This document shows, in pieces, positions 42,797-53,084 of a stretch of 64,000 nucleotides of DNA. Position numbers and translations under genes: made by a program. Origin of the DNA: Flavobacterium tructae (GTDB taxonomy: Bacteria > Bacteroidota > Bacteroidia > Flavobacteriales > Flavobacteriaceae). Position 1 is the stretch's first letter. Each line of letters begins with the position of its first letter. The notes beneath the pieces are model-generated. The model was given only the letters and a program-made list of their open reading frames with translations, had not been told where the DNA came from and ran no database searches. Location: NCBI RefSeq assembly GCF_002217475.1, contig NZ_MUHH01000025.1, positions 1-64,000 of the forward strand. Reading direction: 5' to 3'.

Positions 42797-44089
42797 ATGA
42801 AATATCACCAAATAAACAGCGCTCTTTTTGTAAAAAACCGCAAAAAATTCACGGCAGAAATGAAACCTAATTCAGTTGCCGTTTTTAATTCCAATGACAT
42901 TTACCCGGTTAGTGCCGACAGTACTTTACCGTTTGCTCAGCACAGAGATATTTTTTATCTGAGTGGTGTAGATCAGGAAGAAAGTATTCTACTTTTGTTT
43001 CCGGATGCACCTTACGAGCATCAAAAAGAAATTCTTTTCCTGAAAGAAACCAGCGAACACATTGCGATCTGGGAAGGTGAAAAACTGACTAAAGAACGTG
43101 CTTTTCAGGTTTCAGGAATCAGAACAGTGTATTGGTTACAGGATTTTCATAAGATTTTGAACGAAATGATGACTTATGCTGATACAATGTACATTAACAC
43201 TAACGAACATTACCGTGCGACTGTTGAAACAGAAACCCGTGAAGCTCGTTTTGTAAAATGGTGGAAAGAACATTATCCGGCACACAATGTAGCCAAAAGC
43301 AACCCGATTTTACAACGCCTTCGTTCTGTAAAAGAAAGCGAAGAACTTGACTTGATTCAGCAAGCTTGTGACATTACTGAAAAAGGTTTCCGTAGATTAT
43401 TATCATTTGTAAAACCAAATGTTACCGAATATGAAATCGAAGCGGAATTGATTCATGAATTTATCCGTAACCGTTCTAAAGGGTTTGCTTACACGCCAAT
43501 TATTGCTTCGGGAAATAATGCCAATGTTTTGCATTACATCGAAAACAACCAGCAATGTAAAGAAGGAGATTTAATTTTATTGGATGTTGCTGCCGAATAC
43601 GCCAACTACTCAAGCGATTTATCCCGTACAATTCCGGTTTCGGGAAGGTATAACGAAAGACAAAAAGCAGTTTACAATGCTGTTTTAAGAGTGAAAAACG
43701 AAGCTACAAAAATGTTGACTCCGGGAACGCTTTGGAAACAATACCATGTAGAAGTAGGAAAAGTGATGACCTCTGAATTATTAGGTTTAGGTTTGATCGA
43801 CAAAGCCGATGTTCAGAACGAAAATCCGGAATGGCCGGCTTACAAAAAATATTTCATGCACGGAACGTCCCACCATATGGGGCTGGACACGCACGACTAC
43901 GGATTGCTTCACGAACCAATGAAGGCCAATATGGTTTTTACCGTTGAGCCGGGAATTTACATTCCGGCAGAAGGCTTCGGAATTCGTCTGGAGGACAACG
44001 TAGTAATTCAGGAAAAAGGAGAGCCCTTTAACCTGATGCGTAACATTCCTATTGAAGCTGACGAGATTGAAAGCTTGATGAATGAATAA
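42797..44089 (+). CDS. pepP: Xaa-Pro aminopeptidase (aminopeptidase P family)
   Basis: The 430-residue enzyme removes N-terminal residues before proline. It has the aminopeptidase P N-terminal domain (residues about 5-135, with RDIFYLSGVDQEES) and an M24 pita-bread domain (about 175-415). Metal ligands are visible as Asp in LILLDVAAEYANY and SSDLSRTIPV, His in MHGTSHHMGLD, and Glu in FTVEPGIY and IRLEDNVV. The length and motifs match bacterial PepP. It lacks a signal peptide and is cytoplasmic. A perfect bidirectional terminator follows. Confidence 0.95.
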   Translation: MKYHQINSALFVKNRKKFTAEMKPNSVAVFNSNDIYPVSADSTLPFAQHRDIFYLSGVDQEESILLLFPDAPYEHQKEILFLKETSEHIAIWEGEKLTKERAFQVSGIRTVYWLQDFHKILNEMMTYADTMYINTNEHYRATVETETREARFVKWWKEHYPAHNVAKSNPILQRLRSVKESEELDLIQQACDITEKGFRRLLSFVKPNVTEYEIEAELIHEFIRNRSKGFAYTPIIASGNNANVLHYIENNQQCKEGDLILLDVAAEYANYSSDLSRTIPVSGRYNERQKAVYNAVLRVKNEATKMLTPGTLWKQYHVEVGKVMTSELLGLGLIDKADVQNENPEWPAYKKYFMHGTSHHMGLDTHDYGLLHEPMKANMVFTVEPGIYIPAEGFGIRLEDNVVIQEKGEPFNLMRNIPIEADEIESLMNE

Positions 44090-44094
44090 ATAGA

Positions 44095-44126
44095 AAAAAG
44101 CCCTTAATAAATTTATTAAGGGCTTT
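44095..44126. terminator. Bidirectional terminator between pepP and ferritin
   Basis: A nearly loopless perfect stem, AAAAAGCCCTTAATAA with TTATTAAGGGCTTTTT, serves both convergent genes. Confidence 0.85.
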
Positions 44127-44144
44127 TTCAATTTTATATATCAA

Positions 44145-44666
44145 TTACTCTCCGATTTTTGCGATTTGCACATCCAACTGGAATTTACCGGCAGCTTCGC
44201 TTTCATCAATCAAATCAAAAAGCTCTAAAGCTCTTCTTGCGTTTTTCTCTTCTTCTCTCTGCTCAGCAACATACCACATCATAAAATCTTCTGTAGCATA
44301 GTCATTTTCAGCTCTACATTTTGCAATTACTTTATTCACTGCTTGTGTAACTGCAATTTCATTCTGCAAAGCAATTTCAAATACTTCTCTCAAAGAAGCA
44401 AACTCTTGTTGTACTTCCGGAACAGACGGCGTAACGGCAATCCCTCCCATATCTGTAATATATTTGAAAACTTTTAGAAAATGCTCTCTTTCTTCTTCGG
44501 CTTGTTTGTACAAATAAGATGCTGTATTAGCATAACCGTTTCTATCTAACCATGCAGCCATAGCTAAATATTTGTTAGAAGCGTCACTTTCTAATTTTGC
44601 TTGTAAGTTTAATATATTTTCTACACTTTCAACTAATGAAGTACGTGTTCTTAATAAATCTTTCAT
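44145..44666 (-). CDS. ftnA: Ferritin
   Basis: The 173-residue protein is a bacterial non-heme ferritin that oxidises and stores iron as a 24-subunit shell. The four-helix bundle carries the ferroxidase residues: Glu in LQAKLESDASNKYLAMAAW, Glu and His in QAEEEREHFLKVF, Glu in LQNEIAVTQAV and Glu/Gln in WYVAEQREEEKNAR. It ends in a short hydrophobic tail. It is a single-gene transcript ending at the terminator shared with pepP. Confidence 0.95.
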   Translation of the reverse strand: MKDLLRTRTSLVESVENILNLQAKLESDASNKYLAMAAWLDRNGYANTASYLYKQAEEEREHFLKVFKYITDMGGIAVTPSVPEVQQEFASLREVFEIALQNEIAVTQAVNKVIAKCRAENDYATEDFMMWYVAEQREEEKNARRALELFDLIDESEAAGKFQLDVQIAKIGE

Positions 44667-44755
44667 ATCCTCTAATTTTTATATGTGTAAAATTACAAAA
44701 ATTAAAGGAGGCTCCTCCAACTGCTAGAAAATTTGGATTTGATCTAAGTAAGAAT

Positions 44756-45112
44756 CTAAATAAGCTCTACGTTTACAATGTTACAAAGCATAGAATGTAA
44801 AGTGAGGGTAAATTTAGTTCCGTTTAATAAATCTCTTAACTGCACTATTTCACAGATAGTAAGATTTCTGGAAAAATTTCTTTTAGTGGTTTCAATCAAT
44901 TGTGCGTCTGACCGGTCAGATAAGTCATAAAGCATGTTAAGAATGTCAACGCTATTAACCTTTCTTTGAAAAATCAAAAAATCATGAATTTTGTAACTTG
45001 ACACTGTATCAACAAAATTGATAATTATACTATTAGTCAAATCACATTGATAACTGTATCCTTTTTCGGTTTCAAATAATACTTTGGTGGTCAAATCACT
45101 AACTAACGCCAT
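44756..45112 (-). CDS. Small protein of unknown function
   Basis: I do not recognise this 118-residue protein. It has no signal peptide or membrane segment. Predicted strands occur at KVLFETEKGYSYQCD and SIIINFVDTV, then helices with DILNMLYDLSD and LTICEIVQLRDLL. Such a pattern may be a small cytoplasmic protein conserved in Flavobacteriia. It lies 89 bases upstream of the ferritin gene on the same strand but probably has its own promoter. Confidence 0.65.
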   Translation of the reverse strand: MALVSDLTTKVLFETEKGYSYQCDLTNSIIINFVDTVSSYKIHDFLIFQRKVNSVDILNMLYDLSDRSDAQLIETTKRNFSRNLTICEIVQLRDLLNGTKFTLTLHSMLCNIVNVELI

Positions 45113-45292
45113 TCTGATAAAATATAATAACGTTGCAAAAATATAAAATTCAAAGCAATAAAAAACATAATTAAGACTAATTTAAAATAACAAAATCTTT
45201 TAATGTTCTTAAAAACAACGGTAACTCACTAAAGAGTGTAACATTCTACGGCATTATTAGTCTAATTTTAAAAACAAATAAATTAAGAAATT

Positions 45293-46096
45293 ATGCAAGC
45301 ACACGAAATAGATTATCAGATTTTTGGTGAAGAAATGCAATATGTTGAAATAGAACTGGACCCGCAGGAAATTGTAATTGCCGAAGCCGGCAGTTTCATG
45401 ATGATGGAAAACAATATCCAGATGGAAACGATATTTGGAGATGGTTCTCAACAACAAGGCTCAGGTTTGTTTGGCAAACTTTTAAACGCAGGTAAAAGAG
45501 TTCTTACCGGCGAAAGTTTATTTATGACAGCATTTTTAAACCAAGGCAATAGCAAAAGCAAAGTTTCATTTGCGTCGCCATATCCCGGAAAAATTCTTCC
45601 GATTGATTTAACAGAATTTCAAGGCAAATTTATCTGTCAAAAAAGCTCGTTTTTATGCGCTGCTAAAGGTGTTTCTGTCGGAATAGAATTTTCTCAGAAA
45701 CTTGGACGTGGTTTATTTGGCGGTGAAGGCTTTATTATGCAGAAAATCGAAGGAGACGGAATGGCATTTGTACATTCGGGCGGAACAATGGCTAAAAAAG
45801 TATTGGGGCCAGGCGAAGTTCTAAAAGTAGATACCGGATGCATCATTGGCTTTACCAAAGATGTAGATTATGATATTGAATTTATTGGCGGAATTAAGAA
45901 TTCTATTTTTGGCGGCGAAGGATTATTTTATGCCACATTAAAAGGTCCCGGAACGGTTTACATACAATCGTTGCCTTTCTCGAGACTGGCTGACCGCATT
46001 ATTGCATCTGCACCAAAATCTGGTGGAAACAGCCGCGACGAAGGCAGTCTTCTTGGCGGATTAGGAAATCTTTTAGATGGTGATAACCGATTTTAA
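45293..46096 (+). CDS. AIM24 family protein (TIGR00266-like)
   Basis: The 267-residue protein has the beta-rich fold of the AIM24/TIGR00266 family: EIDYQIFGEEMQYVEIELDP at the start, VIAEAGSFMMMENNIQME, and repeated glycine-rich strands such as GGEGFIMQKIEGDGMAFVH and GGEGLFYATLKGPGTVYIQS. The family is widespread, named after a mitochondrial inner-membrane organisation protein; the bacterial function is unknown. The C-terminus is Gly- and Ser-rich. The gene stands alone. Confidence 0.9.
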   Translation: MQAHEIDYQIFGEEMQYVEIELDPQEIVIAEAGSFMMMENNIQMETIFGDGSQQQGSGLFGKLLNAGKRVLTGESLFMTAFLNQGNSKSKVSFASPYPGKILPIDLTEFQGKFICQKSSFLCAAKGVSVGIEFSQKLGRGLFGGEGFIMQKIEGDGMAFVHSGGTMAKKVLGPGEVLKVDTGCIIGFTKDVDYDIEFIGGIKNSIFGGEGLFYATLKGPGTVYIQSLPFSRLADRIIASAPKSGGNSRDEGSLLGGLGNLLDGDNRF

Positions 46097-46230
46097 TTTG
46101 TAATGGCTTTCAGAAATGGAAGCCATTTTTAATTCGTTCACAAACCGTATTTTGCTATAAATAAATTTATTCCCGTTTTAAAGATTTCCCAATTAAATCA
46201 ACACATCTCGATATTTTACTTCAGCTTTCT

Positions 46231-46238
46231 TAACTTTG
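46231..46238 (+). promoter_or_regulatory. -7 element of the alpha/beta hydrolase gene
   Basis: TAACTTTG fits TAnnTTTG and ends 25 bases before the TTG start codon at 46264, which supports that start. Confidence 0.45.
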
Positions 46239-46263
46239 TGCCTGACAACAAAAAAAGTTCATT

Positions 46264-47040
46264 TTGAAAACGCTTTTATACAAAAACACCAAAATATCAT
46301 ACTCAGATTCGGGAACTGGAAATGCAATTGTATTCCTTCACGGCTTTCTGGAAAACAAAAAAATGTGGAAAGACTATGTTGATTTTTTCTCCGAAAAACA
46401 TCGCATCATTACGATCGATTTACTGGGACACGGCGAGTCGGATTCTTTGGGATACGTGCATACGATGGAAGACAATGCCAATGCCGTTCAGGAAGTTCTG
46501 AACCATTTAAAAATTGAAAAAGCTACTGTTGTCGGACATTCGATGGGCGGTTATGTTGGTCTGGCTTTCGCCGAATTGTTTCCAAAAAACATTCAGAAAC
46601 TGGTTTTACTCAACTCTACTTCAAAGGAGGATAGTCCGGAGAGAAAACTTAACCGAACACGAGCTATCAAAGCAGTCAAACAAAATTACGTAACCTTTGT
46701 GAGTCTGGCTATTGGTAATTTGTTTAGTGAGAATAACCGAATCCGATTAACCGAAGAAATTGAAAAAGTAAAAACACAGGCACTCCAAACACCTTTACAG
46801 GGAATTATAGCTTCACTCGAAGGAATGAAAATCAGAAAAGACAGGGAAGCACTTTTACAACAAAACCTTTTTCCCGTTTTATTAATTTTAGGAAAAAAAG
46901 ATCCTGTTCTGGATTACGAAGACTCCCGCACTCAGATAGATGATACTACAGCAGAACTCATTTCTTTCGAAGACGGACATATGAGTCATATTGAAAACAA
47001 AGAGGAATTAAAAACCGTTTTATCTCAATTTTTCTCTTAG
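46264..47040 (+). CDS. Alpha/beta-fold hydrolase
   Basis: The 258-residue protein starts at TTG; the next ATG would remove the oxyanion segment FLHGFLENKKMW (26-27 HG), so TTG is preferred. The nucleophile is Ser93 in VVGHSMGGYVG, the acid Asp213 in GKKDPVLD and the base His239 in EDGHMSHIE. The segment ITIDLLGHGESD is also typical. The substrate is unknown; the family includes esterases and C-C bond hydrolases. No signal peptide is present. Confidence 0.9.
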   Translation: MKTLLYKNTKISYSDSGTGNAIVFLHGFLENKKMWKDYVDFFSEKHRIITIDLLGHGESDSLGYVHTMEDNANAVQEVLNHLKIEKATVVGHSMGGYVGLAFAELFPKNIQKLVLLNSTSKEDSPERKLNRTRAIKAVKQNYVTFVSLAIGNLFSENNRIRLTEEIEKVKTQALQTPLQGIIASLEGMKIRKDREALLQQNLFPVLLILGKKDPVLDYEDSRTQIDDTTAELISFEDGHMSHIENKEELKTVLSQFFS

Positions 47041-47404
47041 ATCACGGCCTTCAGCATAAAAAAAGACCGTTCCGAAAAATTATCGAAACAGCCTTTTCTT
47101 CTTTTTGTTGGGGGCAAAAATTTATACTTTTTAAAAAATTTCTTTTTAAAAATTTCGGCAAAGTTATTCCTTTTATGCACTAATCCTAAGCCCCTGAATC
47201 ACTTTTATTTATAGTTTATGCTTTGATTGTTTAAAGAGTGAAATTTGTAGATAAATTCATCAAAAAGAAACATACTCCATAAAAATCATAACATTTTACT
47301 TCATAAAATTCATTTAAAAAAAGAGCCTTTTTGATATAATTTCAGAAATGAGATCGCTTTTTTCATCAGGAAACCATAAAAATTGATATTCTGAACAAAG
47401 ACCA
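47041..47404. other. 364-base gap, no gene recognised
   Basis: A weak hairpin (GTTCCGAAAA/TCGAAAC region, 47068-47095) followed by TTTTCTTC may end the hydrolase transcript. Beyond it the sequence is AT-rich with an AAATTTCTTTTTAAAAATTTC stretch. I see no convincing frame, RNA gene or operator. Confidence 0.4.
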
Positions 47405-50170
47405 TTAATCTATTTTCTCTTCAAAAGGAATTGTCGGGTCAAAAATCTCTTTTAACAGTAATACAATTTCCTCTAAATAATTACTCAAAATTTCTCTGGA
47501 AACTGTGGTAGTAATCTCTTTATCTTCTTTGAATGTGAAAGGTAAAAAACCTGATTTAAGATTTTTAAAAGAAATTATACCTGCTTCGATGGGAATTTCT
47601 TTCGCTTTGCTTTCAAACATAAAGGCATAAGCCAAAACCTGGATAATTTTATCATTTTTAAGCTCCTGAGTCAATCCATTCCATGATTTCAGGATAACAT
47701 TTGTCTTTTCAACTTTTCCTGTCTTATAATCGATAATTCGGATTTTCCCGTTGCGTAATTCAATACGATCCACATTTCCTTTAATTAAAACAGGAAACGG
47801 CAAATCCGGATGATTTAATTCGCGTTCAAATGTTTCCTCCAAAGCTATAATCTGAACCGCATCTCCATTTTTAAGAGATTCTAATTCCATTTTCAAAAAA
47901 TTAGAGACATTTCGTTTCGCTACTTCAAAAGCTAGAAGATTACGTCCTTTTTTTATCTCTCCTTCTTTATAAACCAATTTAAACTGATTTAGAACTTCAG
48001 CATCCAATAATTTAAAACAATTTTCGAGATCTGTTTCCGATATGAACTTACCTATAAAGGGCTCGTAAAGTGTTTTTAACGTTTCGTGAATAATAGTTCC
48101 GAGCGTATTCAGCGCGATATTCTCCTCAACCTCTTCCACTTCCCTAATTCGAAGTATTTTTTGAAAATAAAAGTCTATCGGATTTCGGATATAACTTGTC
48201 AAAGCAGAAGGAGAAAAACCTGCAAGTGCGATTTCTTTTAAACGATCCATCACAGCATCAGATTTGGGAACCACCATAGGCTGATAAGCTGTTGTGGGTA
48301 AAACGGGATTATAGATATCAAACGTTAAGTTGTGCTTCTTTTGTTTCTCTACCTCCAATTGCGTGATGAAACGACTGCGTTCTCCGGCATCCAATCCATC
48401 ATTTTCTGTATTATAAATCAAATAGATATTTTGGGCTCTTTGCAGTAAATGGTAAAAGTGATAGGTATAAATGGCATCTTTCTCTTTAAAAGTAGGCAAT
48501 CCCAATTCGTTTTTAACATCATAGGGAATAAATGAATTCTGAGATTTTCCAGCCGGGAACTTTCCTTCATTCATAGATGTTACAATTACGGTATCAAAAT
48601 CAAGTACACGACTTTCCAGAACCCCCATAATTTGCAGTCCGCGTAAAGGCTCTCCTTCAAACGAAACTTCAGCAACATCAATAATCTGTTTATAGATCGC
48701 ATGCAAAGTGTCTATGTTGTCAATGTGATTGTGTTTTGTGTAATAATTGATCAGCTTATTAATTACTTTAAAAACGGCATAAACAAAAGCTTTGGCAATT
48801 TTTTCCTCCTCATTGTCATTGCTGAAATTTTCTTTTATCATAACTAAAAGTGCCGAAACATTTTCAAGAACAGCAATCGACCCACTCTCCCATTTTTGAA
48901 AAAGCAGATCAAACAATGGCGATGGATTCAAATGGAGTTCTAAAACCCGATTATGCGTAATAAAAGTGTAATTATTCTCCTTGATAATCCGAACCAAATT
49001 ACTGGCATTGGCATAAGGTTCAACCAACGGATGTGTAAGAACATCAAGTATATCTTTATAATAAAAAACATAACTTTCTCCTTTACGTGAAAGCGCATTG
49101 GTATGCATTCTAAACAATTTCGCGATTAATATCTGCGATGGGTTGTTCTTTCCCGAATACCCCATTGTAATGTTCAGACTTCCAACCGAAGAAGGCAGGG
49201 AATACAAAACCGGCATCAATAGATTCTCCTCACCCAGCACAATAGCCACTTTATCTAAAGCAGTAGTTGGGTTTTCTGTGATCATATTTTCGATAATACT
49301 ACCCGCCAATTTTGCCTGACCAATTGTTTTAGGCGTCCCTATGATCTGAATGTTTTTAGACTGTGAAAAATCATCTACAATCCATTCAAACGGATTGGCT
49401 TTATAATGTTTCCAGCTTTCTTTAAAACGTCTCACAAAGAGTCCGGCATCATGATAAGGATCATTTAAGAAAGTCTGATCAACATCCCAATAAATTCTAG
49501 CCTGATCTAAAGCCAAAAGATGCTGTACAATTTTTTCTTCAGCTGCATTCAAAGCATTAAATCCTGCAAAAATGAAACTACGATTTGAAACGGTATTCGC
49601 AAAGTGATTGAGATTGTTTACAGCTTCACGATAAATCAATCCCTGATATCCAATCGATTTGTTCAGTAAGTGATTGTATAGCGAATCATAATACAGTGGA
49701 AGAAGTTTCCAGAAATCAATATAATTCTCTAAAAGTTTGGTTTTGTTCTCGACTTCAATCCCCCATTTTTTGATATCTTCAATATCACTCAAATAGGACA
49801 AGACGTGCGAAGGATCTAACAGATAGCGATCGATTTCATTAAAATCCTGTAGAAGCGTTTTTGCCCAATTGGCAAATAATTCAAAAGACTGCTGATGTTG
49901 TTTCTCTGTTACAGAAAGATACACTTCATAGAACTCAAACAAAAGCTCAATTGAATCAACGGATCGGATCGAGGCTACGTCCTGTACAAAATCTTCAATA
50001 CTAATAATTTCAGGCGAAAGTATCGTTTTCTTCGTCTCATTTTTCAGGGCCTCAATTAAAAAAACTTTTGCTCTTTTATTGGGCAGAATAATAGTTGTCT
50101 CAGCAAGTTTATCTGAATAGTCCTGAATTATAACCGTTGCTATTTTCCCGAGAAAAGAAGTATTTATCAT
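47405..50170 (-). CDS. AddB-like protein: inactivated helicase and PD-(D/E)XK nuclease
   Basis: The product is 921 residues from the ATG at 50170. The annotated longer start at 50197 lies inside the hairpin of the upstream gene terminator, which argues against it. The N-terminus TTIILPNKRAKVFLIEAL lacks a Walker A and resembles inactivated superfamily I helicases. The C-terminal RecB-like nuclease shows FSPSALTSYIRNPIDFYF (about 680), GTIIHETLKTL, GNVDRIEL and the active site IRIIDYKTGKV (Asp and Lys). It should act with the AddA-like helicase encoded at 53-56 kb in double-strand break repair, even though two genes lie between them. Confidence 0.87.
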   Translation of the reverse strand: MINTSFLGKIATVIIQDYSDKLAETTIILPNKRAKVFLIEALKNETKKTILSPEIISIEDFVQDVASIRSVDSIELLFEFYEVYLSVTEKQHQQSFELFANWAKTLLQDFNEIDRYLLDPSHVLSYLSDIEDIKKWGIEVENKTKLLENYIDFWKLLPLYYDSLYNHLLNKSIGYQGLIYREAVNNLNHFANTVSNRSFIFAGFNALNAAEEKIVQHLLALDQARIYWDVDQTFLNDPYHDAGLFVRRFKESWKHYKANPFEWIVDDFSQSKNIQIIGTPKTIGQAKLAGSIIENMITENPTTALDKVAIVLGEENLLMPVLYSLPSSVGSLNITMGYSGKNNPSQILIAKLFRMHTNALSRKGESYVFYYKDILDVLTHPLVEPYANASNLVRIIKENNYTFITHNRVLELHLNPSPLFDLLFQKWESGSIAVLENVSALLVMIKENFSNDNEEEKIAKAFVYAVFKVINKLINYYTKHNHIDNIDTLHAIYKQIIDVAEVSFEGEPLRGLQIMGVLESRVLDFDTVIVTSMNEGKFPAGKSQNSFIPYDVKNELGLPTFKEKDAIYTYHFYHLLQRAQNIYLIYNTENDGLDAGERSRFITQLEVEKQKKHNLTFDIYNPVLPTTAYQPMVVPKSDAVMDRLKEIALAGFSPSALTSYIRNPIDFYFQKILRIREVEEVEENIALNTLGTIIHETLKTLYEPFIGKFISETDLENCFKLLDAEVLNQFKLVYKEGEIKKGRNLLAFEVAKRNVSNFLKMELESLKNGDAVQIIALEETFERELNHPDLPFPVLIKGNVDRIELRNGKIRIIDYKTGKVEKTNVILKSWNGLTQELKNDKIIQVLAYAFMFESKAKEIPIEAGIISFKNLKSGFLPFTFKEDKEITTTVSREILSNYLEEIVLLLKEIFDPTIPFEEKID

Positions 50171-50184
50171 GTGATAAAAATAAA

Positions 50185-50212
50185 AAAAGCCATTCAATTA
50201 AGAATGGCTTTT
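50185..50212 (-). terminator. Terminator of the OmpA-family gene
   Basis: GCCATTC (50189-50195) pairs with GAATGGC (50202-50208), extended by A/T pairs, with a T-run on the minus strand. It lies 22 bases past the ompA stop. Confidence 0.82.
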
Positions 50213-50233
50213 AGTATTTATTTAAACAGTAAA

Positions 50234-51697
50234 TTAGATTTTACCTTGGTATTTAGAACCAATGTGTTTAATTTCTGTTCTTCTGTTTTGTGCTTTACCT
50301 GCAGCAGTTTTGTTGCTTGCAACTGGTTGAGAAGATCCGAATCCTTTAGACTCTAAGTTCTCAGCATTTACACCTCTTTCGATTAATGCATTTTTCACAG
50401 CGTCAGCTCTTTCTTGAGAAAGTTTGTCGTTGATTTTTGCAGAACCTGTACTATCTGTGTGTCCTTCGATAGAGAATTTCGCGTTTGGATAGTTTTTAAG
50501 GATTTCTTTAATAGCATCTAATCTAGCTGGAGTTTCTTTGTCACCAGTTTTGAAAGTAGCTTTTCCTGAGTTAAAGTAAACCGCTCTAGCTTGAACTTTA
50601 AGATCTTCTAAAGCTTCAGTAGTTACTTCAGGACAACCTCTGTTAGAAGCAGGACCAGCAACTGTAGGACAATCGTCATCTTTATCAGCTACACCGTCTT
50701 TGTCAGCGTCTAAGAAAGGACAACCACCATTTTCTCTAGGACCAGCAACTGTAGGACATTTGTCATCTTTGTCAGCGATACCATCACCGTCAGTATCAGG
50801 ACAACCTTTTAAAGCAGCTAAACCAGCAACATCTGGACAAGCATCATCTTTATCAGCAATTCCGTCTCCGTCAGTATCAGGACATCCGTTTAATGCAGCT
50901 AAACCAAATACATCTGGACAAGCGTCAGAAGCGTCAACGATTCCGTCTCCGTCAGTATCAGGACATCCGTTGAATTGTTTTAAACCAGCAACATCTGGAC
51001 AAGCGTCATCTTTATCGTAGATTCCGTCTCCGTCAGTATCTTTACCTCCGAATTTGAAAACTAGACCTGCAGTGTGTTGGAAGTGAGATGGAGCATCTGG
51101 AGCACCAGCTTTATCTTGTCTGTCACCACTAACTGACCATTTGTATCTTGTAGCAAGCTCAAGACCAATAGCATCAGTAAACCAGAAAGTAAGACCAGCA
51201 CCTGGGTTAACAGTTCCGTAGCTGCTATCTCCGAAGAAAGTATAACCTCCACCAACAGATAACGAAGGATCGATTACTTTAGATTTGATTAATTCCTGGA
51301 AGCTATATTTAATAGTAGCATCAATTCCGTAATACATCAAGTCACCAGGATTAGTTACTAAGTTACCTCTACTATCATGCCCTACACCAGGTGAGTTAAA
51401 AGTAACATATTTATCAATCTTGTTCACAGATCCTTGTAAACCAACAGAGAAACCGCTACCTACATATCTATTTACACCAATGTAAGATAGAGAAGGAAGA
51501 ATATTCCAGTTGTCTTTTACAGCGAATGGCTGAGAAAAGTGTTGATCGAAGAAACCACTTCCTGATCCAGAACTTGTTCTAGTATCAACGGCATTAACTC
51601 CAAAAGAGATAGCCCATGGATTGTTGCTGTCTTGTGCGTGAGAACTTAAACCCATCACCATCATCACAGCAACTAAAAGTTTGTTAAGATGTTTCAT
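50234..51697 (-). CDS. OmpA-family protein with thrombospondin type 3 repeats
   Basis: The 487-residue protein is a major outer membrane protein type of this group. It has a signal peptide to SSHAQ (residue 22), a beta-barrel-like N-terminal domain to about 218, five calcium-binding thrombospondin type 3 repeats ([16 protein letters not shown] and similar, about 219-355), and a peptidoglycan-binding OmpA C-domain (about 375-485, with [13 protein letters not shown] and [13 protein letters not shown] and [10 protein letters not shown]). It links the outer membrane to the cell wall. A good promoter lies upstream and a terminator downstream, so it is a single-gene transcript. Confidence 0.94.
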   Translation of the reverse strand: MKHLNKLLVAVMMVMGLSSHAQDSNNPWAISFGVNAVDTRTSSGSGSGFFDQHFSQPFAVKDNWNILPSLSYIGVNRYVGSGFSVGLQGSVNKIDKYVTFNSPGVGHDSRGNLVTNPGDLMYYGIDATIKYSFQELIKSKVIDPSLSVGGGYTFFGDSSYGTVNPGAGLTFWFTDAIGLELATRYKWSVSGDRQDKAGAPDAPSHFQHTAGLVFKFGGKDTDGDGIYDKDDACPDVAGLKQFNGCPDTDGDGIVDASDACPDVFGLAALNGCPDTDGDGIADKDDACPDVAGLAALKGCPDTDGDGIADKDDKCPTVAGPRENGGCPFLDADKDGVADKDDDCPTVAGPASNRGCPEVTTEALEDLKVQARAVYFNSGKATFKTGDKETPARLDAIKEILKNYPNAKFSIEGHTDSTGSAKINDKLSQERADAVKNALIERGVNAENLESKGFGSSQPVASNKTAAGKAQNRRTEIKHIGSKYQGKI

Positions 51698-51734
51698 ACT
51701 TAATTTTTTTAATTACAATTTAGTTAATTACAAG

Positions 51735-51764
51735 CAAAAGTAACACCAAAATTTTTAAATACAA
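51735..51764 (-). promoter_or_regulatory. Promoter of the OmpA-family gene
   Basis: On the minus strand TTG (51764-51762) and TACTTTTG (51742-51735) are 19 bases apart, a very good Bacteroidota promoter, 38 bases upstream of the ATG. Confidence 0.65.
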
Positions 51765-51810
51765 AATGAAATGTTAAAAAAAACCTACAAAAATTCGACC
51801 AAAGTGGGAA

Positions 51811-53004
51811 TTATATAACTTTTAACATTTGTCCGACAACTGTAAAAGCGTCTATAGCCCTGTCTAAGTGCTCTTTTGTATGCGCAGCCGATAATTGCAC
51901 TCTAATCCTCGCTTTTTCTTTAGGTACTACAGGGAAGAAGAATCCGATTACATAAATGCCTTGTTTCAACAATTCATTTGCCATAGTCTGCGACAATTTT
52001 GCATCATATAACATGACTGGAACGATTGCCGAATCTCCATCAATGATATCAAAACCGGCTTTTTTCATTCCTTCTTTAAAGTAATTTGTATTCCATTCTA
52101 ATTTATCTCTTAAGGTCGTATCCTTTTCTAACAATTCAAACACCTTAATTGAAGCCCCAACGATAGCCGGCGCCAATGAGTTTGAGAATAAATACGGTCT
52201 TGAACGCTGACGCAACAATTCGATGATCTCTTTTTTTGCAGTCGTATAACCTCCCATTGCCCCACCTAAAGCTTTACCAAGGGTTCCGGTAATAATATCA
52301 ACTCTTCCCATAACTCCTTTTGCTTCGAGAGTTCCTTTTCCGGTCGCTCCGATAAATCCTGCAGCATGACATTCATCCACCATCACCATAGCATCGTACT
52401 TATCTGCAAGGTCACAAATTTTATCAAGAGGTGCCACAAGGCCGTCCATTGAGAAAACTCCATCAGTAACAATTAATTTGAAACGCGCACCAGCTTCATT
52501 TGCCTTAATTAATTGCTGCTCCAAATCTTCCATATTACTGTTCTCATAACGGTAACGCGCTGCTTTACACAAACGAACTCCATCAATAATAGAAGCATGG
52601 TTCAGACTGTCTGAAATAATAGCATCATTTTCTCCTAACAAAGGTTCGAAAACACCACCATTGGCATCAAAAGCTGCTGCATAAAGAATAGTATCCTCTG
52701 TACCATAAAAATCTGCAATCTTCTTCTCTAAAGTTTTATGAATATCCTGCGTTCCGCAAATGAAACGTACTGACGACATCCCAAAACCATGTGAATCCAT
52801 TGCGTCTTTTGCCGCTTGTACCACTTCAGGATGTGATGAAAGTCCTAAATAATTGTTGGCACAAAAATTCAAAACTTTTTCTCCTGTGGAAATCGTTATC
52901 TCAGCATCTTGTGCTGAAGTTATAATGCGTTCTTTCTTGAAAATTCCGTTTTCTTCAATTGTTTGCAACTCATTTTGCAAATGTTCTTTTATTTTACCGT
53001 ACAT
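51811..53004 (-). CDS. kbl: Glycine C-acetyltransferase (2-amino-3-ketobutyrate CoA ligase)
   Basis: The 397-residue PLP enzyme converts 2-amino-3-ketobutyrate and CoA to glycine and acetyl-CoA in threonine degradation. It belongs to the alpha-oxoamine synthase family. The PLP lysine is Lys244 in [16 protein letters not shown], with [11 protein letters not shown] (Asp210, His213) in the cofactor site and [10 protein letters not shown] near residue 50. The length fits Kbl exactly. A threonine dehydrogenase gene is not seen beside it. A TAAATTTG-like -7 box may lie near 53088-53095. Confidence 0.93.
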   Translation of the reverse strand: MYGKIKEHLQNELQTIEENGIFKKERIITSAQDAEITISTGEKVLNFCANNYLGLSSHPEVVQAAKDAMDSHGFGMSSVRFICGTQDIHKTLEKKIADFYGTEDTILYAAAFDANGGVFEPLLGENDAIISDSLNHASIIDGVRLCKAARYRYENSNMEDLEQQLIKANEAGARFKLIVTDGVFSMDGLVAPLDKICDLADKYDAMVMVDECHAAGFIGATGKGTLEAKGVMGRVDIITGTLGKALGGAMGGYTTAKKEIIELLRQRSRPYLFSNSLAPAIVGASIKVFELLEKDTTLRDKLEWNTNYFKEGMKKAGFDIIDGDSAIVPVMLYDAKLSQTMANELLKQGIYVIGFFFPVVPKEKARIRVQLSAAHTKEHLDRAIDAFTVVGQMLKVI

Positions 53005-53084
53005 TTCTATTTATTTAAAACGTTAAAAATTAACAACTTAAGACGAAAACACCTAGTCAAACCTTTAACATCTGATTAATTTTT

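Noticed and set aside
50171..50197. Longer start for the AddB-like protein at 50197
   Set aside because: It falls inside the hairpin of the upstream gene terminator; the ATG at 50170 is free of it.
50700..51020. 106-codon frame opposite the OmpA gene
   Set aside because: It is the antisense of the repeated DTDGDG-type calcium-binding units, which keeps the frame open by repetition.
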